64,000 nt of DNA from Synanceia verrucosa (taxonomy: Eukaryota > Chordata > Actinopteri > Perciformes > Synanceiidae). The notes under the pieces are model-generated. The model was not told the DNA's origin and did not search any database. It worked only from the letters and a program-made list of their open reading frames with translations. Shown piece after piece: positions 24,706-35,799 of the stretch. Every line of letters begins with the position of its first letter. Within the stretch, counting starts at the first letter, position 1. The position numbers were made by a program, and so were the translations under genes. The stretch is from the NCBI GenBank assembly GCA_029721515.1, contig CM056550.1, positions 17,855,119 through 17,919,118 of the forward strand, read 5' to 3'.

Positions 24706-25857
24706 TTATCTGGTGGACGTCCTGGAGGACAGCAGGGAGTGCAGCAGGATGCCTGAAGCTACAGAGACGTTGAGAGACTCGACACCTGGGACCAGGTCTC
24801 TGCCGGCTGGGATGGTGAGGAGGGTTTGGCACAGAGCGAGCAGCTGCTGGGACAACCCCTCCCCCTCACCCCCCATCAACAGCAGGGTGGGTTTGGTCAT
24901 CTGAAAGTCTGAACACAGGCTGACAGGAACCTGAGAACCCTCTGCTTCGGCACCGACAGTGCCAACCACCTGCCAGCCCTGCGCCACCTTCAGCTTCAGC
25001 ATGTCTTCAAGGTTTTTGTATCCATACACCCCGATCACCTCCATGATGCCTGAGCTGGCCTTGCTGACCACCGGGGACAACGGACAACTGTGACTGAGAC
25101 TGCTGGCAACTCTGTCCACACCCAGGAAGTAGGCTGAGCGCAGGATGGCGCCGAGATTCATCGGGTCCTGGATCCTCTCCAGAACGAGCCATAGAGGGAG
25201 GTGTGTCCTGTTGAGTGGAGGGTCTCTGTCTTCAGTGAGGTAACCCAGAGGACTTGCCTGCAGACACACTCCTTGATGTACTCGCCCAGAAGACATCTTG
25301 TCCAGATCTTTCTTGCTGACACGCTGGATGTGCACTCCTCTCTGATGAGCCTCCTCGCACACCTTCAACACAGAAGCCCTTTGAGACGCCTCACCGTCTT
25401 TTACAAACAGCTTCCTGGCTTTTCGTCTGCCCTGAGTGAGAGCCAGGAGACAGGGGGCGACACCAAAAACAACCTCATAGCTCTTCTCTCTGGAGCCCAG
25501 ACCTGACTTCTGCCTTACCATCCTCTCTTTCTCTGCAGGGAAATCCTCCAGACTCAGCCTCCTGAGTTCAGATGACACTCCGATGACATCCCCCCTCCTC
25601 TGATTGAGCTTCTGCACATCTGGGATTTGAGCGGACCTCTTATGTTTCTGCCATCCATCAGACGGCTTGTGTTGGACACCTGAGGCGTTTAACAACACCT
25701 TGCGTCGTCTCCTCACCACAGGGTTGATGCTGCTGTCCTCTGGGCCCAGGTCAGGAGCTGAGACATGAAGAGAGGCAAACTGAGCGAAAACTCCTGGGAA
25801 TCTTCTGGTCCAGACAAGAAGCAACGTGTGCTGATGTGCAACACTGAATACCCACAT
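24706..25857 (-). CDS. mrm1: Mitochondrial 16S rRNA (Gm) 2'-O-methyltransferase MRM1, intronless
   Basis: A single uninterrupted 383-codon frame. The C-terminal half carries the three SpoU/TrmD (SPOUT) motifs: motif 1 LERIQDPMNLGAILRSAYF (Asn and Arg of the active site), motif 2 LLMGGEGEGLS, and motif 3 VESLNVSVASGILLHSL. The N-terminus (MWVFSVAHQHTLLLVWTRRF) is basic and hydrophobic, as expected for a mitochondrial presequence. A substrate-binding L30e-like region precedes the SPOUT domain (FGVAPCLLAL ... VKDG). The family methylates a ribose in mitochondrial large-subunit rRNA using S-adenosylmethionine. The length is slightly above the human protein's (about 350 aa). The start is the first ATG and gives the presequence. 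No introns interrupt it, whereas the human gene is multi-exon (from memory). It lies head to head with chmp2a. Confidence 0.92.
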   Translation of the reverse strand: MWVFSVAHQHTLLLVWTRRFPGVFAQFASLHVSAPDLGPEDSSINPVVRRRRKVLLNASGVQHKPSDGWQKHKRSAQIPDVQKLNQRRGDVIGVSSELRRLSLEDFPAEKERMVRQKSGLGSREKSYEVVFGVAPCLLALTQGRRKARKLFVKDGEASQRASVLKVCEEAHQRGVHIQRVSKKDLDKMSSGRVHQGVCLQASPLGYLTEDRDPPLNRTHLPLWLVLERIQDPMNLGAILRSAYFLGVDRVASSLSHSCPLSPVVSKASSGIMEVIGVYGYKNLEDMLKLKVAQGWQVVGTVGAEAEGSQVPVSLCSDFQMTKPTLLLMGGEGEGLSQQLLALCQTLLTIPAGRDLVPGVESLNVSVASGILLHSLLSSRTSTR

Positions 25858-26740
25858 GTTGAAATGGTTGGAAATATGAACAGATCTGCTCTGAGGAGTC
25901 CATTAATCCATTAATGAGGCATCTGTCATGGAGTGTTCCCTTTGTTCAGCCACTTTGACCCTCCACAGCTGACATGTTTGAGGCTCCTGCATGAAATACG
26001 CACGTGCAATCCAAATGCATTAAGTGCGCAAGATTATACCCGGAAGTTGAGGGCTATTAGCTACAAAATAAAAGTTTGCTGGGTATATAATAATATTTAA
26101 CTGTGCAATAACTGGGATAACTACAAACAATTCATCTTGCTGTAATGACTGTAAATATCACTTAGAATATTTTATCCCAATTATTTACTTTACTATTTTA
26201 TATTCTGACAACTGTTTGTAAGTTTGCAAAGCGCCAAACGGAGCAGTAAGCCAAATTTCGTGTATTCTCTGGAATACAGCGGCCTTAAAGACATTTGATT
26301 TAGATTTTGCTTGATTTTATTTGGAATCGTCAACCACTGCTTATTCAGGGGAAACTTCAATTTTAATAACTGTGCAATCATTTTCTGTGGCATAACTGTG
26401 AATCTTCACTGTAATAATTATAAATATCACACAATATGTTTTGTTATCTTTTTATCTTAACTATTTATGTTTTTATACTACTGATTTTTGTAAGCAGTAG
26501 TATAAAAGCACCGAGTTGGATTAGCACTCCAAATTTCGTTGAATTCACTGGAATAAAATGACAATAAAGGCTTTTGAGTTTTTATTATATTCGTGAATGA
26601 AGGATTTTATTGTGAAGGTCCGTGTGTCTTCCTGTAGGGCGTCAGCTTGACGTCTGTGACGCCGGAAAAAAAACGGACGTTGGGCAAACGTGATTACGTC
26701 ATTTCCTTGACCGCAACGCGGAAGTGAAGGGAGGAAAACA
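25858..26740. other. mrm1-chmp2a divergent intergenic region with a duplicated dispersed repeat
   Basis: About 0.9 kb separates the mrm1 ATG from the presumed chmp2a first exon. It holds two diverged tandem copies of one repeat (26095-26302 and 26376-26585), each with AACTGTGCAAT, TATCAC, CCAAATTTCGT and GGAATA landmarks. Close to chmp2a lie TTACGTCA (26693-26700) and an ETS-like CGGAAGTG (about 26720). Confidence 0.55.
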
Positions 26741-26835
26741 AATAATCGTTCAAATTTGTGTGGAGTTGGAGACGGAGAAGACGCCTTAAACACAGTTTTA
26801 CCTTCTGGATCCTTGAAGGACGAGCTCGGTACACG
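26740..26835 (+). other. chmp2a: Probable chmp2a non-coding first exon
   Basis: The sequence following the GC-rich promoter ends in a donor, GGTACACG|GTGAGAGG, at 26835. The next plus-strand acceptor is at the ATG exon (27460). The 5' limit is not determinable by reading. Confidence 0.4.
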
Positions 26836-27344
26836 GTGAGAGGGACACACTACCGGGGCTGGGTGTGATAAAAGCGGGCTTTCATAGCTGTGCTGGTCGA
26901 CTAACAGGAGCTGTTGAGAGAGATTTGAGAGACGCACAGCCGAGCTAAAACAGGGCTGAACAGAGACCTCAGGCCTCTGGACACATAACTCACTGCTGAG
27001 TAACAGTTTCCAGGAAGCAAGGAGGTCATTGGCTCGACCCTAGACTGAATATAATCAATAACATGGAAATGTTAGTACTCGGTACCACAAGAACAAAACT
27101 GTTGTTGTATATTATCATATATTCCATCACCATCCACTGCTACTCATGTTTTCATGGAAAACTAGGATTTTTACTTAAACATATTAACTTTATTAGTTAT
27201 AAGTTGTTATTATATGATTATTTTCTCTAATAATTAATCTGATGATTATTTTCTCTGATTAAAATAGTGTAAATAGTGATAATTACAAGAGGAGATCTCT
27301 CAAAAAGAAAAAAAATCAAGCAACACACTGTTATCAATGTCTTG

Positions 27345-27380
27345 AATTTCCCTTGGGATTAAGAAAGTGTCTATCTATTT
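27345..27380 (-). repeat. Retroelement-tail-like fragment
   Basis: The reverse complement reads AAATAGATAGACACTTTC and then TTAATCCCAAGGGAAATTC, a tail common to fish retroelements. It lies in chmp2a intron 1. Related pieces lie at 33316 and 52427. Confidence 0.5.
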
Positions 27381-27459
27381 AAAGGAAAGGCAAAAATACT
27401 AACACACCTACTTGCTTAGTTTGGTTGTATTGATGTCTGGTTTTGGTGCATTCATACAG

Positions 27460-28780
27460 ATGGACTTCTTGTTCGGGAAGAGGAAGACTCCAGAGGAGAT
27501 GCTGAAGCAGAATCAGAGGGCGCTCAATCGAGCCATGAGAGAGCTGGACCGAGAGCGTCAGAAACTGGAGCAGCAGGAGAAAAAGATCATCGCTGACATA
27601 AAGAAAATGGCTAAACAGGGACAAATGGTGAGACAAAGGACAGTAACGCTTGTTTCATTAGACGAGAATCATTCATAACCCAAACTGATTTTGTGATGCG
27701 TGTTCATTTTGCAGGACGCCGTCAAGATCATGGCCAAGGATCTGGTTCGTACGCGGCGCTACGTGAAGAAGTTCATCATGATGAAAGCCAACATTCAGGC
27801 CGTCAGTCTGAAGATACAGACACTCAAGTCCAACAACAGCATGGCGCAGGCTATGAAAGGTGTCACCAAAGCCATGGCCACGATGAACAGACAGGTTAAA
27901 AAAAAAACCTCACACAAACATGCTGTTTGGCAGAAAAAAACCTCCTGATGTTGACAGTGTTTTATTTATTCCACCTCTGTAGCTGAAACTGCCACAGATC
28001 CAGAAGATCATGATGGAGTTTGAACGACAGAGTGAAATCATGGACATGAAAGAGGAGATGATGAATGACGCTATCGACGATGCCATGGGTGATGAAGATG
28101 ATGAGGAGGAGAGGTAACCGACACCCCACTGATGATTATGTCATTCCACATTTAGGTACAAACCTCATCGGTATTCATTATAATAATTACTCTACGTCTG
28201 AAGGTAACAAAATCTTTATGCATAAACACATCTTGTTTAACCTGTTAAAACCAAATGTAAAAATGGTCAAAAAAGTCAAAAGGATTTGACTTCAATCCCT
28301 CTCGTAACTGTACACAGCTCAGATGTCCTGTTTTACATAGAGATACTCACAGTACTAAAGCTAAAGATGCTCTAAGTTCAAATCTCTGGCATGTCCCCCA
28401 ATTTTATAGAGGTGCAATACTAAATCAGTGGAATGCCCTTTAACCTCCAATTTTCTGACGCTTTAATTTGTGATTGTGTCTCTGCTTCATGCACAGTGAC
28501 GCCATCGTGTCCCAGGTGCTGGACGAACTGGGTCTCAATCTGTCCGATGAACTTTCAAGTAAGAAAATCAAACACTCTGACCACAATGCTGTAAACTCTG
28601 TAAACTGCACATGCTCATATTGTCTTTTGTCTGGTATTTCACACGTTGTTCTTTTCAGATCTTCCAAGCACTGGAGGAAACTTGTCAGTGGCCGCAGGAA
28701 AGAAGGCCGAGCCCCAAGCAGCCATGGCCGATGCAGACGCCGACCTGGAGGAGCGGCTGAATAACCTCCGGAGACATTGA
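27460..28780 (+). CDS. chmp2a: Charged multivesicular body protein 2A (ESCRT-III subunit)
   Basis: Five coding exons: 27460-27627, 27715-27894, 27983-28113, 28497-28558 and 28659-28780. They total 663 nt and 220 aa, against 222 in human. The protein begins MDFLFGKRKTPEEMLKQNQR and has the basic helical ESCRT-III core (VKIMAKDLVRTRRYVKKF), then an acidic region. It ends in the MIT-interacting motif LEERLNNLRR that binds the VPS4 MIT domain. ESCRT-III filaments drive membrane scission in endosomal sorting, cytokinesis, membrane repair and autophagosome closure in the cytosol. The start codon sits directly at an acceptor (TTCATACAG|ATG), so the upstream exon is 5'UTR. The gene is tail to tail with msl1. 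snf8, an ESCRT-II subunit, lies 10 kb away, but the two are probably not functionally clustered. Confidence 0.96.
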
Positions 28781-29494
28781 GCACAGTGTGAAGTGTTAAG
28801 CTGTTAATACAGATACAAACATACTGAAATATCTGAGTTTAGATTCTTTTGAAGGTGTAACTGGCTGCTGTTTCAGCTGTGTGGTTTTCTGTTCTGGTGT
28901 GTTTTCATTTAATGCGTGTATTATGTATTTTATCAAAAAAGAAAAACCTTCAAGGGTCATTATTCTTCACAGGTCTTGTGTAAGATGTTGCCAAATGACA
29001 CAAATTCTCTGAAAGTGAAAATGTATCTCACAGACTGTGTAAATACTAACACACGTTGAATTAACACTAAAAATTAAGTGTTTTTGAAAGAACCCAAAAG
29101 GAAAGTGGATATTTTATGTCAGCACTTTTTGTACATCGGGCTGGTTTGGCATCGTTTGTATCAGCATCATATAAAATATTCAGTTTCAGCCTTGATGGCA
29201 GCGTGTCAGTGACGAAGATGGCGTACAAAAGTGTTATCTCAACATCTTTTTCTGTCTAAATTCACTAATGGGACAGTTTATTTTACACAAACGTCTATAT
29301 ATATATATGTAATGGAAGAAAGACAGACAGAAGTGTTCAGCTGACTCTTCACCAGTGGAAAAACAATCCTGTGTTCCACCTGTGATGTTTTTGAAATCTG
29401 CAGGATTTTCACCAAAACATTAAGAAGGGGTCAGTGGTGTTTTATTTTTTATTTTTTTGGGAGAAACTGTCCTGGTTTTCGCTATTCTTTATTC

Positions 29495-29500
29495 AATAAA
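29495..29500 (+). terminator. chmp2a: chmp2a poly(A) signal
   Basis: AATAAA about 715 nt after the chmp2a stop, followed by a T-rich stretch. It leaves a 3'UTR of about 0.7 kb. Confidence 0.6.
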
Positions 29501-29973
29501 CATTTTTTTTCCAGTTTTAATTTGGCAGTTGTCTGAATTTAAGACATTTCACAAATGAAATTTAGTTTTATTTAAGCATGGGGAAAAAACATTCAGGCTG
29601 CTTCAAGTTTTTTTTTGTAGGTCTGGAGGTCAATAACCATGATGATATCATAGTGATGTCATCTGGTAAGATTTTTTTTAAGGAAAGTCTGAGATACACA
29701 CTTTGCGCTGTCATGAATTTATATTTGTTACTCAGTTTGAAGCTGCTTTTTAAAGATACTCTTTAGCGGTTTTGAGCTGTTTATTTAAATGTGATGAAGG
29801 ACTTTCTGGTCTTCTTAGGATCAAAGTTACCAGAGAAACTGGACTTTACTGCTTTTAATCATTAAGTCTCCACCTCCTGAACAATGAACACTAAAGGAAC
29901 ATCAACAAAACCCTCTCCAATATCGATGTCAGCCTAAAAAAAGAGCAACATGCCAGGTATCATAGAAGTTAAT

Positions 29974-29979
29974 TTTATT
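29974..29979 (-). terminator. msl1: msl1 poly(A) signal
   Basis: AATAAA on the minus strand (TTTATT on plus) about 1.5 kb after the msl1 stop. It is followed on the minus strand by sequence approaching the chmp2a 3' end, so the two transcripts end about 450 bp apart. 29980-31474 would be msl1 3'UTR and shows no other gene. Confidence 0.55.
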
Positions 29980-31474
29980 CCAAAAAAATTTAACTTTCAA
30001 AACTGTCAATTTGTCAACATACAATCATAGAACAATATTGAATGTACTCAACACTTCCAACATTAAATAATAAAAAAATAACAGCCATGTTTTATGTACA
30101 TTTGTTTCTGAAAGCTATGTACAGAAAAGGAAAAACTGTATTTCTCTGCTCGCCTGGCAGTTTGAGTGTTGAAGCTGCAGAAAGCTGTTGCATCATGTCG
30201 TGAAAAGAGGTTGCAGAGCGAATGCAGCGAAGGAATAAAAGACAGAAATCAAACACTGAGACTAACTCAGAAGGAGAGATCAACCAGCTGCATGTTAAAG
30301 AGCATACTGGCAAACATCGCTAAGACTACAGCTAGGAAGCTTATTTATCGTCTAAAATGGTTCCCTTCGATGTCATATAACTAGAGACCAAATGCATACA
30401 CAGACACGACTTAGCTTAATATCTACTAGATGTAAGCGCAACGATTCGCAACACCAAAGATCAAAAGTGTACTTTGTCATTATCAGGTCGCGTTATGATG
30501 GAAGCAGCAACCAGAAGTCATGCTGTCAAGAACAAGATTTTGTAGTTCCTGTCGCCCGATGAGCAGAGGTTATTCTCCAGTGGAGAGGTGAAGCCATGCT
30601 ACCATGGTATTTTTAAGAACCAGCTAAATAGAGTCCATGCAACTCACATAAAAAATAAACGAACAGAAAGAAAACAGGGAACAGAAGGTTTCAGTTGACC
30701 AGCTGTCTAATTGTCTGAAAGCAAACCAGGAACACGGAACATTCATTTGGTTGCTTTTTCTTCATTTTTTTCTGACATTGGATTGGCTAGAACTGCAACT
30801 TTTTACATATGAAATCATGCTGAGTGTGGCTCAAACCTCCTGATAGCACACTTAACATTGATAAAATTGCATTTTTTTGTTGTGTGAACAATGATGAAGG
30901 CAATACACAGCACGATAGTCAGCTTTTTTTTTCCCCACTTAGGGAGAATGAATGTGGTGGGACGAGCCAGGACCAAACGCTGTGGCCATACTGCTCGTGA
31001 CATACAGCGCAAGCTCTGCCTTTTAGTCAAAATGACAACCGACAACTTTCTTTAGCCCACGTGAGTGCCAGCAAGATTAGAGTCCGCTTCAGCCGGCCGC
31101 ATAAACAGTGATGGGAAACCAGCTTTGGATGGTACAGGTGTTACAAAATGTATTTTAAACATGTTACAGGACATGCACATAACTGTTCATACATTATATC
31201 TTCAACAGCTGCTAACACAGGGACCATAAACTTGTGGCATCAGGCGTTTCATCTCCCTTTCAGGAGTGTAAATGGGACCAGAAATATGAAGCTATCTCCC
31301 ATTCTTCTCTAATATTCTGCAGCCGCTCAGCAGTGACACCTCAGACTGAAAGCAACAGCAGTTATAGATAGCGACTGGTGACTTGTCTCTTTCCACCCAC
31401 CAGGCAAGACAAATATAGCATTTTCTAATCTGGGCGCGGAGCGGCGTCTCTTCGCTGTGACACACAACAGGACT

Positions 31475-34400
31475 TCACTTCCGACAGGTCCGGTGAGGGG
31501 TGTGTTTTTTGGGCACCTCGATGCGACATCGGCTCCGGTCGTCCAGCCAAGGCAGCTCGAAGTTCCTGCAGGAAAAAGAAACGTTTCAGCGTCAAGTCTT
31601 CGATGTTCCAGTTTTCAATTTGACGTGTAGAAAAGCTGAGGCAGAGACAAAAAGCAAGTGACGGAATATCTGTTGGAAGAACAGACTTTTAATTCTGTTA
31701 TCAGTTTTTGTCAATTAGACAACTTTTGGGATGTTTTAGTCTTAGTCAACTAAGATTTCTTTTGTTGATTTGTCATTATTTATGCTTTTTTTCCCCCCTC
31801 AATCTAGATGTTGTATTTCTTAGAAACCTCTGAGCACATTTCTGGTAAACACCAGATTTAAAGTGATGCATTTGTGGAGAAACTTTGAAATCAATTTGAC
31901 TGTTAGTTGACTAAAAGTTTCTTTTGTCAAGGACAGCCCTGCTCAGCTCAACGAAATACTCAAATGCCCAAAATCGGAAAAGAAAAGTCTTCCATACAAG
32001 CTTTTGCCACAAAATCTCAGCTGCTTTCACTCGCTGACTTAACGTCCTTCTTGCATTATTCTTCCACAAATTTGTTTAAATCACCTTTTCACTATTTTTG
32101 AAAACATACTTAAAAACTTCCTGCAGAGTCAGATAATGATTAGATTAGCCTGAGCTAATCACACATGACACAGAATTTAAGACAAACACCAACTTACTGT
32201 TGTGAAAGTTTGGGCAACGGCCGTCCAAATGCAACCACAGGCAAGAAGGGAGTGATCACTATGGTTTCAACTGGCAGAAAAAAAAGGAAAATCATCCCAT
32301 TAACGTTGGTAAGCAGCAGCGACACTGCATATCGAGCTGTTGTTTCGAGCAGACGTACCATCCTCAGTGTCGGGATAGAAGGACGAGAGCTCTGGCTCGG
32401 TCTCTGCGACGACTTTCTTCCTGTTCATGCGCTGCTGCAGACGCTGAAACATGCGCTGCTCTCTGATTCGCTGGATGTCCCACCTGGAAACACAGATGAT
32501 CAATAAAAAGAGTGACACATCTTAAATTCGTAACAGACTTAATATTATACACTGAAGCCTTTAAAATTACAAAGTTACAGCTGAGTACATATTTAAGTCA
32601 ACTAACTGGTGGTTTTGTTCTTGGTTGATGAAGATATATTTAGTGTTTTCATGCTAAATGAATTTATTCTTAAGTATCTGAGCACATATCTGATAACCAC
32701 CACATGTAAAGTGAGAGTCTTTGTGGAGGATATATCACAGACGATTGTTGTTGTGATTGTTTTTGGTCGTAGTACAATCTGTTTGTCTGCGATGAAAAAT
32801 AAAAAAAGGCTTCCTGTAACTTGCATTGAAGAGACATAAATATAGCAGATAAAAAAACAAATAAAGGATGAATTTGACTTTGTTATTTTAATTATATGAA
32901 ATGATTTTAATGATAATTACTAGCTGATCTCTGACCTACACTATTTTAAGTCAACTTTATCATCATTTGTGCATCAGAATTTTAAGCTTTATGAGCTGTG
33001 TTGATGCTTGTATTTGAGGTTTGTTGTTTAAAAGTTGTTATTGAACTCATAATTCATTTTATAATTACAGTTATAGCTAATTATTGAGTTTCAGTCAAAC
33101 TCAAGAACGAGGACAGTTTTATTCAAACCTCGAATCACATGACTCAAGTCAGTGTTTGGTACCTTTTCCTCCTCTTCTCATCCAGCTCCAGCTTCAAGTG
33201 TCGCTTCAAAAACACACTGTCGTCCAGTGGCTTGATGAGGAGACAAATTCATACTTTTAATTCACATGTTTTTGGATTAAATGTGAGCCCAGATGCAGAC
33301 TTGACATCATTTAATATAAGATAAGATAATCCTTCATTAGTCCCACAAACAGGGAAATGTCACCTCAGGGGGGTTAATGGAGGCGTCCTCTTCTGAAGGC
33401 TCAATAGGATTTTCCCTCCATGATGGAACTGGAGGAAGAAAGACGGGAAAGGAGTTATTATTCAGGGATAGTGCGTGCAGGACATTTGATGGATATAGTG
33501 ATTGAAAGATGGGATATAGGTTACGCTTACAAACAATCAGCATATCATGTACTACATGAGGAGTCCACTCACTGGCCACCTCTTCTTCCTTTTTAGGGGA
33601 AGTCTCACGTAGAGGAGAAAGAGGAGGTTGGTTCCAGCAACAGAGGTACATCTCTGTAGTAGACATGAATGGCAGGTCTTCAATCTGACAACCCGAGTCG
33701 GGTTCCTCTTTGCAGGGGAGCATAAGGTCCCTTTCTGCCCCCGACCTGGTGGGAATGGTCTTCTCTGGGGTTTCCTTACTGCGCAGCTCTCTTTGATTGG
33801 GAGAGCTGGGCTGAGTCTCAGGCTTTTGGGGGCTGAGCTTGATGCTTTTGCCCCGTGATTTTTGGACTTTTGTATCTCCAAAGCAAGCTTTCCTGAATGT
33901 GCAAAGACAAGAAGTGGAATTACTACAATATGACAACAAATCCACGCCAAGAATTCTACCTCTTATAAGTTTGCACAAATACAGATTATAAGACGTTAAC
34001 GAACCGTAGCAGACTGCAATTTCTCCTCTGCTGCACAATTTTAAATCATGATGCACTGACTACCAGTCTGACATTTACCTCTTTTGTCCTTTGCCACCCC
34101 GACTGAAGGGGAGCGGATTGGCTGCGTTGGGCTGTGGACTCTCTTCGACATCGAGATCCCACATGTCCTCTTTGTCGGGGGTCCATGGCTCCAGGGGCTG
34201 GAAAAGACGCTTGTCACGAGGCGGATCTTTCTTTGTGAGCTGCAGGCGGCGCTCCATGCGCTCAATACGTGCAAGCAGCTGCAAAAGATGATTTTTTTTT
34301 AATGCTTGCAAAACCAACACCTGACATAACACATTGTTATCTGATAATAAGATACTGTGACATACTGTCTCCTTGTCTGCTTTCAGCTCATCTATCTCCT

Positions 34401-34986
34401 TGTCCTTGGACTGCAGCTGTTGTTGCTGTTGTTCAATGAGGTCCAGTTGGAGGAGGAGAATCTGCCGGAGGCAGTTGGCCTGGGTGTGGGGATTCGCAGG
34501 GGTCTTCCTGATGTTCCTCCACTTCCCCTCAGAGGACAGCTCAATGGATGCTGTGCCGAGGACTCCAGGGACTACCCCCTTGACACTGTCATCAGCACCT
34601 GCATCCTTGGGATTATTGTTCAGAGCCATCTGAGGGTTATCCATGTTGTCAGCAGAGAGGGGTTTACCTTTCACCGGGGTTCCCTCACCCCCCATTTGTC
34701 TGACAGGGGACAATATCCCCACAGTTTTATTGTCTCCTTGAACTACTTCTGCAGCTGAGGCCACGAGGGAAACTTTGCTTGTCATGTAATTCTGGTCTAA
34801 GCCCGCTGATTTGCTCGGGATCTCACCCCCTTGCGTGTTTCGGACATCAGTGATAAAGTCATAGGACTCCCTCTTGAGGCTCACGGGTCTTCTGGTGGCG
34901 GATCCGAAATTCGCTTTGTCAAAGTCGATGGTGTCAGCGTCCTGCTTGAATCCTGTATTTGGAAACAGTGTGGACCTCAGAGTCAT
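31475..34986 (-). CDS. msl1: Male-specific lethal 1 homologue, scaffold of the MSL H4K16 acetyltransferase complex
   Basis: Eight coding exons: 34366-34986, 34079-34278, 33573-33892, 33364-33428, 33163-33230, 32359-32483, 32198-32270 and 31475-31565. They total 1563 nt and 520 aa. The N-terminus begins MTLRSTLFPNTG. A coiled coil follows (QILLLQLDLIEQQQQQLQ ... ETLLARIERMERRLQL) that in the family dimerises and binds MSL2. The mid-region has IEDLPFMSTTEMYLCCW. The C-terminal PEHE region contains SWRENPIEP, LDDSVFLKRH, DEKRRKRWDIQRIREQR, ITPFLPVVAFGRPLPKL and NFELPWLDDRSRCR, ending HTPHRTCRK; it binds MOF (KAT8) and MSL3. The complex acetylates histone H4 Lys16 in the nucleus. The start is the ATG at 34984-34986, because the open frame upstream has no other ATG. 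Confidence 0.95.
31826..32732. repeat. Pair of direct repeats in msl1 introns (31826-31882 and 32674-32732)
   Basis: Both copies share CTGAGCACAT, a variable stretch with TCTG-TAA-CACCA, TAAAGTGA and TTTGTGGAG in the same order and orientation, with other matching words upstream. They are probably fragments of one dispersed element in two different introns. Confidence 0.45.
33316..33361 (+). repeat. Retroelement-tail-like fragment abutting an msl1 splice donor
   Basis: It reads GATAAGATAATCCTTCATTAG then TCCCACAAACAGGGAAATG, similar to the pieces at 27345 and 52427. On the minus strand it begins immediately after the donor of msl1 exon 33364-33428. Confidence 0.45.
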
Positions 34987-35720
34987 GGCGAACACGACGA
35001 CCGATCATCCTGCAGCGCCTCGGCGGTGCATTTCAACCACAGCTCCCTCCCATGAGAGCTTTGCTGCAGCTGCCCTACAAAACAAAGACGACAAAAGACA
35101 TTTGTCGTGTTATTGTCTTTTTTTACTGGAGGCATGTTGTCTTTGATCTGGTGGTAAAATATATGCACCTCATTAATCCTACTCGGACAATCAGAAAAAG
35201 CAGCAAAGCTGATCCGGGCATCCTCCTAAATTCGCTCGCCGGGTTTGAAATTGAAGCTAAGCTACATTAGCACCGCAGTTCAACCAGACAGGCGGTGATT
35301 CAGACACAAACTGGTCACATTAGGAGGACTTTGGCTCACTGCGGAGAGCCAGGGAAGACATTTCAGAGCGAAGACTTCAGACAAGGACTCGGGAGTGGCA
35401 GAGCAGGACACTGGTGGGAGCCTTCGCCTCCATTTTGGTTCTCGCGAAATCATGAAAAACAATAACAGCTAGCTAGCTAGCTAACAAGCTAGCAGGATGG
35501 CTAACGCTAGCCGGCTAGTTTATCCAACAAAAGGTGCGCCCAGAGCGATGCGGCTGTAACGACCACGTAACGAAACACTCGTGGTCGGACAGGAATGTTT
35601 TTACTAACATGTATTTGTTGTATTTGAGCTCACCTCGACTGTTATTGAAGCCCACCTGCAGCTGCCTTCATGTTCCCTCCTTAGGACTGGCGTTAAAGCG
35701 CCGACTACTGCGCATGCGTA
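34987..35720 (-). promoter_or_regulatory. msl1: msl1 5'UTR, 5'UTR intron and promoter
   Basis: A non-coding exon ending GTCGAG|GTGAGC at 35634 splices to an acceptor (GTTTTGTAG) at 35074, giving an 88-nt leader in the first coding exon with three upstream ATGs. A perfect NRF-1-type TGCGCATGCG lies at 35709-35718. GCTAGC words lie at 35465-35518 in the intron. Confidence 0.5.
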
Positions 35721-35799
35721 ATGTGTTGGATGGCCATTTCTTGTGTTTTGAAGGTTTGGATGAGGAAAGAGCCAGCAGGGGGAGACAGAGTGTGATGAA

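Noticed and set aside
33337..34056. 239-codon minus-strand frame around msl1 exons
   Set aside because: It is an msl1 exon read through its donor and acceptor into introns; the spliced structure is clear.
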